64,000 nt of DNA. Origin: Nocardia miyunensis NBRC 108239 (GTDB lineage: Bacteria; Actinomycetota; Actinomycetes; Mycobacteriales; Mycobacteriaceae). The position numbers were made by a program, and so were the translations under genes. Shown piece after piece: positions 7,545 to 14,735 of the stretch. Location of the stretch: the NCBI RefSeq assembly GCF_001613065.1, contig NZ_BDBQ01000027.1, positions 62,001 through 126,000 of the forward strand, in the 5' to 3' direction. Under the pieces are notes generated by a model that was not told the origin of the DNA, did not search any database, and saw only the letters and a list, made by a program, of their open reading frames with translations. Position 1 is the first letter of the stretch; every line of letters starts with the position of its first letter.

Positions 7545-10500
7545 ATGACGCTCGAGCTGCCACCCGAACTGCGCTGGCTCGGCTGGATCGCGGGCACCGC
7601 CTGGCCCGACGGCGACGAGGACGCCATGTGGGCCCTGTCGGACGCGTGGAAGGCCGCCGCGCGGGCGCTGTCCGCGCTGGAACCCGATGTCGAGACGGCG
7701 AAATCCGATACCGAGAAGGCCTATCCCGCCGGTGCGGGCGCGGACAGCATGGGCGCGAAGTTCGACGACCTGATCTCCGGTGAGCATTCGGTCAAGACGC
7801 TCGCCGAGATGTTGCAGGAGGTGTCCGACTCGACCTTCGACATGGGCACCCAGTTGCAGGCGACCAAGCTCACCATCATCCTGTCGCTGGCCTGGCTGGC
7901 CGCCGAGATCATCTGGGCGTGGATGTTCCCGCCGACCGCCCCGGCGGTGGAGGCCGGCGCCATCGCGACCACCCGTTCGATGCTGAAGATCGTCGAAGAC
8001 TACGTGCAGAACTTCATCGAGCGGCTGGCTCAGCGGCTGGGCGCGTCGGCGATGAAGCAGCGCTACTACTTCAAGGAACTGCTCAGCGGCGGCAAGCTGA
8101 TCATGCCGAGCGCCAAGGGATTCGGCGTGTATTCGGTCAAGCTGCTCGAGGGGGCGGCGACCTCGGCGCTGATGGACGGCGCGGTGCAGGTCGGTCAGAT
8201 CGCGGCGGGTAAGCGGCACAGCTTCGACTGGAAGGAATTCGGCGTCTCGATGGCGGCGTCGGCCGCCGGTTCGATACCCGGTCGTGAGGTCGCCCGCTAC
8301 CTGGGCTTCGGGATGGACAAGTACCTGGGCAACTCGCTGGCCAAGATGAACATCCCGCTCGGCAAGGGCATCGCCTACCCGGCCGGGGCGGTGTTGCGCG
8401 GGGCGAGCATCGGCGCGGTCTCGGGCGCGACGAGCACGCTGTTCGGAAATATGGTCGCCGCGGCCGCGTACGGGCCGGGCGCGTTCGGCTCACCGATGGG
8501 CTGGGTGGGCGGCATCTCGCGCGGTGCGATCGTCGGCGCGGCGCGCGGCACGTTCGTCAAGCGGACCACACCCACCACCGACGACCTGCGGTACTCGGTC
8601 TGGATGAAGAACCAGGCGACGAACAAGGTCGATCGGGTGGATCCCCCGAAGGCTGCCACGACCGGCAGCACGACGGCGGGCGGCGACGCCACGACCTCGG
8701 GAGGCAATACCCGGCCCAACGGGGCGCAGTCCAACACGACCTCGGGCAGCACGAATCCGATCAACGCGACCAGTCGCCCTGGGCAGCAGAACAATTCGGG
8801 AACGAACGGCGGCGGCACGGATGGCATCCAGCTGCAGCCCATGGGTTCGAGCCGGGGCGGCGGCAGCTCGCAGCTGGTCACGACGTCAGGTCTGCGGGGG
8901 GACGGAGCGGTACAGGACGGTTCGACCGCGGTCCGTCCGGGCGGCGTCAACAGCTCGCAGGCGGGCGGGAGTTCCGGCCTGCGGGGGAACGGTGGAATGC
9001 AGCGCAGCTACTCGCTCGACGGCGGCCCGCGGGGGAACAGCGGGTTGCCGCGCGGCTTCTCGACCGACGGCGGCCTGCGGGGGTCCGGCCTGGGCGGAAG
9101 CGATCAGTCGACTCCGATCCGCCCGACGGGACTGAGACCGGACGGCGACTCGTCCCTGGTGGCCGGTTCGTCGGGCGGTGCGAAGTCGGGCCTGACTTCC
9201 GGACTCGGTGGCGGCAGGTCGGACCGCGGGCTCGGTGGCGGTGATGGCAAGTCCCCGGATCTGGGTCTCGGCGGCGGTAATGGCAAGTCCCCTGATTTGG
9301 GCCTCGGCGGCGGTAAGGGGAAGGCCCCCGATCTGGGGCTCGGCGGTAGCGGCAAGTCCGAGCTGGCTGCCGGTCTCGGTGGCGGGAAGTCGGAGTCGGG
9401 CCTCGGCGGGGGAAGTAGTAAGTCCGAGCTGGCTCCCGGGCTCGGTGGCGGCAAGTCCGATACGGGTCTCGGTGTGGGGGGTGCGAAGCCGGGGCTGACT
9501 TCCGGAGCCGGTGGTCAGAGATCCAGCGGGTTCATGGCGAACGAGGCGTCGGGTTCGGGTGGTGGGCGGTTGTCCGCGCGTGGGGGTCTCGTCGGGGACG
9601 GCACCTCGAACAACACCGGTGTGCGCGGACGGTCGACCGGCACGGATGCCGGCCAGGGCGGCGGCCGGTCCTTGTCCGCGCCTCCGCAGATCCGGGGCGG
9701 CAACGCGCCGCTGCGACCGGTCACCGAGAGCGAACATGGTTCTGGCGCAAGCCGTTCCGATGGATCGTCGCTCGGTGAGCTCTTCCGGATGGGTCCGGAG
9801 GGCGACCTGTTCCGCACGGGTCGCGATGACGCGTCGGTCACGTCGGGTAGCGATGCGGGCGGGTACTTCCGGATGGGTCCGGAAGGCGATCTGTTCCGCA
9901 CCGGCGATGATTCGGTGATTCAGCCCGGTGGCGGGGGCGGGCGCGAGAATTCGCCGTCGCCGCGTGGCGGTGGGGACGACGAGTCGATCGAGTCGGGCTT
10001 CCGGCCGAACTTCGACGAGACGATGTTCCCCGGTGGCGGTTCCGCACCGGCCTCGCTGGGCGGTGGGCGCGACAACGACTCGATCGGGCCGGTCAGCGAC
10101 AACTTCCGTGGCGGGACTTTCCGTGGCGGGTCCGCGCCCGGATCGTTGCGCGGCGGTGACGATCAGGTGTTCCGGCCACCGTCCGAGGAGTCGATTTACG
10201 GCGGGTCGGCACCGGCCTCGCTGGGCGGTCGCGGCGGCAACTCGCTCGGGTCGTTCGAAGGCGAGGGTGGCCTCTTCCGCGGTGGTGGGTCCGCACCCGT
10301 CTCGCCGGGTGGCGGTCGCGGCAACGAGTTCGGCCCGGTCGGAGGCGGGTTCCGTGGTGGCGACGATCAGGTGTTCCGGCCGAACTCCGAGCAGCAGTCG
10401 CCGCCGCGTGCGGGTCTGAGCGGCGGAGCGGGGCAGACGTCGAAGAGGCCGCCGACCTCGTGGGAGTCGTCGGTGGACGGCGGGTGGCAGTCGCCGTCGC

Positions 10501-11900
10501 GCGGTTCGCAGCGCGGTGGTTCGGAGGAGTCCGGCGGGCCGATGGTACGCGGCGGTTCGGACAGCGAGTCGGATTACCTGCCGTCCTACTACGGCAGGTC
10601 CCGTAGCGGTTCGGATGACGAGTCGGACAACATCCCGTCCTATTACGGCAGGTCGCGCAGTGGTTCGGATGACGAGTCGGACTACATTCCCTCCGCGTAC
10701 CGCGACACCGCCGACGACGGGGAGTTCGCGCAGTTCACCGGCGGCTCCGGCCGGTTGGGCGGCGGGCGTTTCGGCGACGGCGACGAGATCTTGTTCCGGC
10801 CGTCCACCGGCGGGTCGGATGAGCAGGTGTTCCGGCCGTACGTCGGGGACGACGGTTCGATCTACTACGGAAGGCCGGGGCGCGGCGGCGGCAGCAGTTT
10901 CGAGGACATCCCGCAGCTGTTCGGTCCGAGGGGAGTCGTTCGCGGCGGCTGGGACGAAACGTCCGCGCAACCGTCCGAGACCGGACGCGGCCACCAGAGC
11001 ATCCGATCGGCGCCCGGTGCATTGGGCGGAGATGGCCCGGTGGTCCCGCGTCCTGGTCGTGGCGGCGGTTCGGGTGATGATCCGTCCGGCGCGTTGGGCC
11101 CGACCGGCAGGAGATGGAGTTTCGGCAGCGACGACTCCGACGGTCTGGTCACCTTCCAGCCGGGTGGCAACAGAAGCGGCGGTTTCGGCCTGCGACCCGG
11201 TCGATACAGTTTCGGCGACTTCGAGCCCGGTCCCAGCGTCCGGCGGCCGGGCGGTTTCCGGCCCGGCACGGGCGAGGAGGATTCGCTCTTCTCCTCGGGA
11301 AGTATGCGTGGTCACGGCAGCGACGACGATCCGCTCGGTGCGCCGCCGAACCGAAGCAGGGGTGAGGACACCGCGCTCAGCCACCCTCTGCAACGTTCGT
11401 CGTCGGCTCCCGCCGTCGTCGATCGGCCGCCGCGGCCACCGGCTCCTCCGGCCGCCAGCGGTGCATCGCCCGCAGCGCCCAAGCCCAAGGGCCCGAAGGC
11501 CCGCGACGACGACTTCCTCGGCAAGTCGACGGATATGAAGGCCAAGACTCGCCCGAAGCGCGAACCCGAATGGCGGGAGCTGCCGGGACCGTACGAGGCT
11601 CCGACCGCGCCGGACGCGGCGGAGTGGCTGGACGGGGCCAGCGGTCCCACAGGCGCGTCGGGTCCGGATGGAGCCACGGGTCCGGGTGTGTCCGGACCGG
11701 GCGCCTCGGGTCCCGGCGCGACGGGCTCGGGCGCCTCGGGTTCGAGCGATAATCCCTTCGGGGACAACCCATTCGGCGATAACCCCTTCGGGGACAACCC
11801 AGGGGGCGACAACCCCTTCGGGGACAACCCGGAGGGAACCGACTCCGGCGGCGGCTCGTCCGGCCCTTCGAACGTGGATGTCGCCTTCACGCTCAAATGA
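7545..11900 (+). CDS. Giant WXG100-like (CpnT N-domain-like) type VII secretion protein with Gly/Ser-rich tail
   Basis: 1451 residues. Positions 1-365 resemble the helical WXG100-like N-terminal domain found in CpnT-like proteins and polymorphic type VII toxins of actinobacteria (WALSDAWKAAARALSALEP, then a hydrophobic TIILSLAWLAAEIIWAWMF and repeated Gly/Ala helices). From about 366 to the end the chain is low complexity: LGGG-x-GKSPDLG repeats, RMGPEGDLFRTG twice, GGSAPASLGG and DDQVFRP units, three SGSDDESDYIPSYYGRSR-type units, a collagen-like GPxGATG stretch and terminal DNPFG repeats. I see no toxin or enzyme domain at the C-terminus. The ATG follows GGGGAGGA. Likely a surface or secreted substrate; function unknown. 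Confidence 0.8.
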   Translation: MTLELPPELRWLGWIAGTAWPDGDEDAMWALSDAWKAAARALSALEPDVETAKSDTEKAYPAGAGADSMGAKFDDLISGEHSVKTLAEMLQEVSDSTFDMGTQLQATKLTIILSLAWLAAEIIWAWMFPPTAPAVEAGAIATTRSMLKIVEDYVQNFIERLAQRLGASAMKQRYYFKELLSGGKLIMPSAKGFGVYSVKLLEGAATSALMDGAVQVGQIAAGKRHSFDWKEFGVSMAASAAGSIPGREVARYLGFGMDKYLGNSLAKMNIPLGKGIAYPAGAVLRGASIGAVSGATSTLFGNMVAAAAYGPGAFGSPMGWVGGISRGAIVGAARGTFVKRTTPTTDDLRYSVWMKNQATNKVDRVDPPKAATTGSTTAGGDATTSGGNTRPNGAQSNTTSGSTNPINATSRPGQQNNSGTNGGGTDGIQLQPMGSSRGGGSSQLVTTSGLRGDGAVQDGSTAVRPGGVNSSQAGGSSGLRGNGGMQRSYSLDGGPRGNSGLPRGFSTDGGLRGSGLGGSDQSTPIRPTGLRPDGDSSLVAGSSGGAKSGLTSGLGGGRSDRGLGGGDGKSPDLGLGGGNGKSPDLGLGGGKGKAPDLGLGGSGKSELAAGLGGGKSESGLGGGSSKSELAPGLGGGKSDTGLGVGGAKPGLTSGAGGQRSSGFMANEASGSGGGRLSARGGLVGDGTSNNTGVRGRSTGTDAGQGGGRSLSAPPQIRGGNAPLRPVTESEHGSGASRSDGSSLGELFRMGPEGDLFRTGRDDASVTSGSDAGGYFRMGPEGDLFRTGDDSVIQPGGGGGRENSPSPRGGGDDESIESGFRPNFDETMFPGGGSAPASLGGGRDNDSIGPVSDNFRGGTFRGGSAPGSLRGGDDQVFRPPSEESIYGGSAPASLGGRGGNSLGSFEGEGGLFRGGGSAPVSPGGGRGNEFGPVGGGFRGGDDQVFRPNSEQQSPPRAGLSGGAGQTSKRPPTSWESSVDGGWQSPSRGSQRGGSEESGGPMVRGGSDSESDYLPSYYGRSRSGSDDESDNIPSYYGRSRSGSDDESDYIPSAYRDTADDGEFAQFTGGSGRLGGGRFGDGDEILFRPSTGGSDEQVFRPYVGDDGSIYYGRPGRGGGSSFEDIPQLFGPRGVVRGGWDETSAQPSETGRGHQSIRSAPGALGGDGPVVPRPGRGGGSGDDPSGALGPTGRRWSFGSDDSDGLVTFQPGGNRSGGFGLRPGRYSFGDFEPGPSVRRPGGFRPGTGEEDSLFSSGSMRGHGSDDDPLGAPPNRSRGEDTALSHPLQRSSSAPAVVDRPPRPPAPPAASGASPAAPKPKGPKARDDDFLGKSTDMKAKTRPKREPEWRELPGPYEAPTAPDAAEWLDGASGPTGASGPDGATGPGVSGPGASGPGATGSGASGSSDNPFGDNPFGDNPFGDNPGGDNPFGDNPEGTDSGGGSSGPSNVDVAFTLK
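9190..9500 (+). repeat. Coding repeats of the LGGGxGKSPDLGLGG type
   Basis: Roughly eight degenerate units of 12-15 codons built on GLGGG-K-S-LG, within the giant WXG100-like gene. The clean copies (9230-9345) differ by only a few bases, which suggests recent slippage or recombination expansion. Confidence 0.7.
10559..10695 (+). repeat. Three acidic 22-23-codon coding repeats (SGSDDESD-x-IPSYYGRSR)
   Basis: Three successive copies (10559, about 10609, about 10666) in the giant WXG100-like gene, each an acidic Ser/Asp run followed by a Tyr/Arg run; the third ends as IPSAYRD. Confidence 0.75.
11749..11840 (+). repeat. DNPFG pentapeptide coding repeats
   Basis: About six tandem 15-base units encoding DNPFG, some degenerate (DNPGG, DNPEG), just before the C-terminus of the giant WXG100-like protein. 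Confidence 0.75.
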
Positions 11901-11941
11901 CGATGGCGTGACGATCAAGGGTCGCATCGACGTCGTACCGG

Positions 11942-11971
11942 ATTTCCTTGTGCGACATGCCGTATTCACCG
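11942..11971 (+). promoter_or_regulatory. Shared upstream motif of the type VII island, copy 2
   Basis: Second copy of ATTTCCTTGTGC-N9-TATTCACCG, with the same spacing as 7461-7490. It begins 42 bases after the giant gene's stop and ends 44 bases before the YbaB-like gene, so it probably starts a separate transcript for the two small genes. Confidence 0.6.
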
Positions 11972-12015
11972 TCGTGCGATGAGCTTGACGGGCATAGCCC
12001 AACGGTGGAGGTGTC

Positions 12016-12480
12016 ATGGTCAACGAGCGATTGGCGGCCGACGTGGCCACGATGCTCGAGGGACTGCAGGACCAGATGCGCGGTATCGCCGACCTGCAGC
12101 AGCGACGTTCCGAACTGACGGCGACGGCGTCGATCGGGGAGGACCGCGTCCAGGTGACGGTCAATGCCGACGGCATGGTGGTGGAAACCAAGTTCGGCAG
12201 TGAGGTCTCGGACCTGAGCTACGAGGAGCTCGCCGAATACGTGACCGCCGCGGCCCAGGCGGCGATGCAGGGTGTGCAGAATCGCAGTCGCGAACTCATG
12301 CGACCGCTGATCGAGCGGAGATCCCGACTGCCCAAACTCTCCGAAATCATCGAGGGCGCACCGGATCTGGAGGACATCCTGCCGCCCGCGCCACCCCCCT
12401 CGACGGAGCCGCCGCATCTGCGGGGCTCGGCCGAGGACGACCACGAACAACGACCCCTGATCGCCGATACGGACCACTGA
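12016..12480 (+). CDS. YbaB/EbfC-family protein linked to type VII secretion
   Basis: A 154-residue protein. An N-terminal helix (MVNERLAADVATMLEGLQDQM) is followed by the YbaB core RVQVTVNADGMVVETKFGSEVSDLSYEELAEYVTAA, split here by family-typical spacing. A long disordered Pro/acidic tail follows (LPPAPPPSTEPPHL). YbaB-like proteins accompany ESX clusters (EspL is the mycobacterial example) and may bind DNA or act as chaperones. GGAGGTG lies just upstream of the ATG. The EspC-like gene starts 10 bases after its stop, so the two are co-transcribed. Confidence 0.75.
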   Translation: MVNERLAADVATMLEGLQDQMRGIADLQQRRSELTATASIGEDRVQVTVNADGMVVETKFGSEVSDLSYEELAEYVTAAAQAAMQGVQNRSRELMRPLIERRSRLPKLSEIIEGAPDLEDILPPAPPPSTEPPHLRGSAEDDHEQRPLIADTDH

Positions 12481-12490
12481 GGGCGGAACG

Positions 12491-12796
12491 ATGACCAGTG
12501 TCGAGATCAATCCCGAGCAATTGCGGACGGCCGCATCGGATTGCGATCGGATCCACAGCAGCGTCCTGAGCACCCTGAAGACGCTGCGAACCGCGGTCGA
12601 CGCCGAACAGGCCCCCTGGGGCAACGACTCGTTCGGCAAGAAGTTCGCCGACGGGGACAAGGGATATATCGCGGTCAGCAAGAACCTGCTCGAGGGCATC
12701 AACGATCTGGCCACCACATTCGGCACCTTCGCCTCCGGTCAGCGCGAGGCCGCCGACGAACTGAGCAACGCCGATACGGGCCACTCGAACGGCTGA
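12491..12796 (+). CDS. EspC/WXG100-like type VII secretion target, 101 aa
   Basis: A 101-residue helical-hairpin protein. The first helix (INPEQLRTAASDCDRIHSSV) leads to a turn with EQAPWGNDSFGKKFADG, the WG-x-D-x-x-G turn of ESX secretion-associated proteins (DUF2580/EspC-like). A second amphipathic helix (LLEGINDLATTFGTFASGQREAADEL) follows. It is translated directly after the YbaB-like gene. The usual partner would be a large WXG100-like protein, and that gene lies just upstream, so these three genes probably work together on a type VII apparatus encoded elsewhere. Confidence 0.8.
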   Translation: MTSVEINPEQLRTAASDCDRIHSSVLSTLKTLRTAVDAEQAPWGNDSFGKKFADGDKGYIAVSKNLLEGINDLATTFGTFASGQREAADELSNADTGHSNG

Positions 12797-12831
12797 CGCC
12801 GCCGTGCCCTCGCCGGGGTTATCGTGGGGGC

Positions 12832-13014
12832 ATGGGCGTCATCGGCGAAATGTTCCCGGGTAGGAAGTTGACCGACGAGGGCAGCGAGGACAGCAACGGC
12901 CAGCCGCACCGGCCGCGTCTGGAGCTGGACTTGGACGGCGGTGTGGTGCGCTTGTCCGCCCCCGCGCGGCCGCGGTCAGCCGAGCAGGGCGTGGGCGACG
13001 GCGAAGCCGAGTAG
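12832..13014 (+). CDS. Small hypothetical protein, 60 aa (DUF6191-like?)
   Basis: Sixty residues beginning MGVIGEMFPGRKLTDE and containing RLELDLDGGVVRL, a pattern I associate loosely with short actinobacterial DUF6191 proteins. GGGGGC precedes the ATG. Its last 39 bases overlap the 3' end of the crcB gene on the opposite strand, so its C-terminal tail (after about residue 47) is probably unconserved. It may be co-transcribed with the EspC-like gene, but a 35-base gap and different character leave this open. Confidence 0.45.
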   Translation: MGVIGEMFPGRKLTDEGSEDSNGQPHRPRLELDLDGGVVRLSAPARPRSAEQGVGDGEAE

Positions 13015-13338
13015 GGCCGCGCCCAGACCGGATATCACGCTGACGGTGACGTTCATCGTCGCGTAGAAGTACGCGCGCTGTTCGAGCAGCCGCAACGTCT
13101 CGAAGCTGAACGTGCTGTACGTGGTCAGCGCACCGCAGAAACCGGTGCCGAGCAGTGCCACCACCGGAATGCCGGCGGCCGCGCCGGTGAGCGCGCCCAG
13201 GATCAGGCAGCCGGTCAGATTGACCGTGAGGGTGCCCCACGGAAACGGGCTGTCGTGGCGCGCGCCGATCGCGCGATCGGTGAGGTAGCGAGCCGGTGCG
13301 CCCAGCATGGCGCCGAGGAAGATCAGGATCGGTGTCAT
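12976..13338 (-). CDS. crcB: CrcB/Fluc fluoride channel subunit
   Basis: A 120-residue, four-helix protein with the Fluc signatures GAMLGAPARYLTDRA, FPWGTLTVNLTGCLILG (pore Asn), and GFCGALTTYSTFSFET (the TTYSTF Phe-box/Na+ site). Fluoride channels are dual-topology dimers; here, as in many Gram-positives, two different genes lie in tandem and probably form a heterodimer exporting fluoride. The start at 13338 is preferred because GAGGAGCAGG precedes it; an upstream ATG at 13359 would overlap the first gene by 17 bases. Its 3' end overlaps the small gene on the plus strand. Confidence 0.9.
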   Translation of the reverse strand: MTPILIFLGAMLGAPARYLTDRAIGARHDSPFPWGTLTVNLTGCLILGALTGAAAGIPVVALLGTGFCGALTTYSTFSFETLRLLEQRAYFYATMNVTVSVISGLGAALLGFAVAHALLG

Positions 13339-13342
13339 CGGT

Positions 13343-13843
13343 TCAGGCCTGCTCCTCATCGGTGCCGCCTGGGTGAATCTGTTTGCGTAACAACACTGTT
13401 CGTGTCAACGTGACGGCCGCCAAGACGGCCGCCATGGCCGCGATCAGGGTACCGGCCAGATATCCGAAGGCCACGTATACGGTCCCGGGCTCGAGTAGAT
13501 TGCGGGTTTCCACGGCATAGGTCGAGAAGGTGGTGAACCCGCCCAGGAATCCCACTCCGAGGAAGGGCCGCACCAGCCGATGCCCGGTCCAGACCTCGGT
13601 GATCAGCACCATCAGCACACCGATGGCGAAACAGCCGACGACATTCGTCAGAAAGGTTCCCCACGGAAAATGGCCGGGCCGGGTGGGCAGCAGCCGTGCC
13701 ATACCGTAACGGGCCTCGGCGCCGATCCCGCCGCCGAGAGCCACGACGATCAGCACGATCCCGTGCTCGCGAAACCAGCCGGGGCGCGGATCGGTCGCAC
13801 CGGCTTCGGTGGCGACACCGTCGGGAAGACGCACTTCGGGCAC
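13343..13843 (-). CDS. crcB: CrcB/Fluc fluoride channel subunit, N-terminally extended
   Basis: A 166-residue Fluc homologue. After a polar N-terminal extension of about 28 residues come GGGIGAEARYGMARL, FPWGTFLTNVVGCFAIG and GFLGGFTTFSTYAVET, matching the channel's first helix, pore Asn helix and TTFSTY motif. The C-terminus carries an extra charged tail (LLRKQIHPGGTDEEQA). It is the first gene of the pair; its stop lies 4 bases before the second gene's ATG, indicating coupled expression of a heterodimer. A strong hairpin lies about 70 bases upstream, but I could not recognise a fluoride riboswitch core. Confidence 0.9.
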   Translation of the reverse strand: MPEVRLPDGVATEAGATDPRPGWFREHGIVLIVVALGGGIGAEARYGMARLLPTRPGHFPWGTFLTNVVGCFAIGVLMVLITEVWTGHRLVRPFLGVGFLGGFTTFSTYAVETRNLLEPGTVYVAFGYLAGTLIAAMAAVLAAVTLTRTVLLRKQIHPGGTDEEQA

Positions 13844-13914
13844 GACAGACTCCTACTCGAACATGAAAGCACTGGTCAAGTAGGGACTGTTGGCGGCGCG
13901 AGACCGCGGTTGTT

Positions 13915-13953
13915 CCGATGTGGCGGAAGTGGCGAGCCCCACCGCCACATCGG
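13915..13953. promoter_or_regulatory. 12-bp perfect inverted repeat upstream of the crcB pair
   Basis: CCGATGTGGCGG (13915-13926) and CCGCCACATCGG (13942-13953) pair perfectly around a 15-base loop that itself contains TGG/CCA. It lies 72-110 bases upstream of the first crcB start and on the far side from molbindin's stop. It could be a leader hairpin, a terminator for the molbindin-side transcript or a dimeric operator. Confidence 0.5.
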
Positions 13954-14035
13954 TAAAGAATAACCGGGCTCGATCGCTCATCGGCACAGTGTGGTGATCT
14001 TCACTCGAACCATCAAATGGCTAATTTTGGGCTAT

Positions 14036-14245
14036 CTATTCGACGCCCAGGGCGACTTCGGTCGATTTGATCAGCACCTTGACCGGGGTGCCATCGGCCA
14101 AGCCGAGATCCTCCGCCGCATCGCGGGTGATCGAGGAGGTGACGACATCTCCGCCGCCGAGCCGGATCTTCACGACCGCCATCGCCTCGCCCAGGGTGAT
14201 CGAGACGACCGTTCCGTCGAGCTGATTGCGTGTGCTGAGTCGCAT
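14036..14245 (-). CDS. Molbindin (single Mop/TOBE domain)
   Basis: Sixty-nine residues forming one TOBE/Mop domain: MRLSTRNQLDGTVVSITLGEAMAVVKIRLGG, SSITRDAAEDLGLADGTPV and KSTEVALGVE, the last motif contributing to oxyanion binding. Molbindins assemble into hexamers that store molybdate (or tungstate) in the cytoplasm. Length equals a single-domain family member and the start Met is the canonical MxLSxRN. No molybdate transporter is adjacent, but moaE and moaB/mogA lie at the far end of the window. Confidence 0.9.
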   Translation of the reverse strand: MRLSTRNQLDGTVVSITLGEAMAVVKIRLGGGDVVTSSITRDAAEDLGLADGTPVKVLIKSTEVALGVE

Positions 14246-14381
14246 GGGTCACAGCATACGCACGGCGAACGTGCTTACCCGTGCCGAAACTGAGAGAAAA
14301 CAAAGGAAAGCCACAGGCTCCGCTCAACCGGGCGACGCATTCTGGTTGAAGTAGACGGAACCGGCGAGGGCGAGGTGCGCG

Positions 14382-14732
14382 ATGGTCGAAATCGAGGTCA
14401 CGGGGACGACGGTGAAGGTTCACGTACTCGGCGCACACCGATTCCTGTCGCTGCGCGAGCAGGTCACCTTCGATCTGTCGAACATCACCGAGGTCGCGCC
14501 CGCCGAGGTCGATCTGCGTCCGCCGTGGGTGCGCGCGCCGGGCACCTTCTTCCCCGGCATCATCGCGGCCGGGATCTTCCGCGGTAAGCACCGCAAGGAA
14601 TTCTGGGACACGCTCTTCGACGGACGCGGGGTGCGGATCGAGTTGTCCGGGACCGATTTCACCCGGCTCGTTCTGGACGTCGCGGATCCCGATACGGTGT
14701 GTCGGCAGCTGACCAGGGCCGCCGCGGCCTGA
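14382..14732 (+). CDS. Hypothetical protein with PH-like fold, 116 aa
   Basis: A 116-residue, beta-rich soluble protein: MVEIEVTGTTVKVHVLGAHRF, then APGTFFPGIIAAGIFRGKHRKEFWDTLFDGRGVRIELSG and RLVLDVADPDTVCRQL. The pattern of a strand-rich sheet, the F-D-x-R-x-x-GVRIEL core and a closing helix resembles uncharacterised actinobacterial PH-domain-like proteins. GAGG precedes the ATG. It stands alone, convergent with the hydrolase at 14736 with only three bases between stops. Function unknown. Confidence 0.65.
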   Translation: MVEIEVTGTTVKVHVLGAHRFLSLREQVTFDLSNITEVAPAEVDLRPPWVRAPGTFFPGIIAAGIFRGKHRKEFWDTLFDGRGVRIELSGTDFTRLVLDVADPDTVCRQLTRAAAA

Positions 14733-14735
14733 TCC

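Noticed and set aside
9190..9500. Short regular repeats resembling a CRISPR array
   Set aside because: Units are in frame, degenerate, codon-phased and inside a clear coding sequence; spacers are not unique and no cas genes are present.
8886..12191. A 1101-codon open frame on the minus strand, antisense to the giant WXG100-like gene
   Set aside because: It is Arg/Ala/Thr-rich with no domain, crosses the YbaB-like gene and its promoter motif, and arises because the GC-rich repeat gene rarely forms stop codons in that frame.
13844..13990. Fluoride riboswitch upstream of the crcB pair
   Set aside because: I looked on the minus strand for the conserved fluoride-aptamer core and could not match it; only a simple hairpin is visible.
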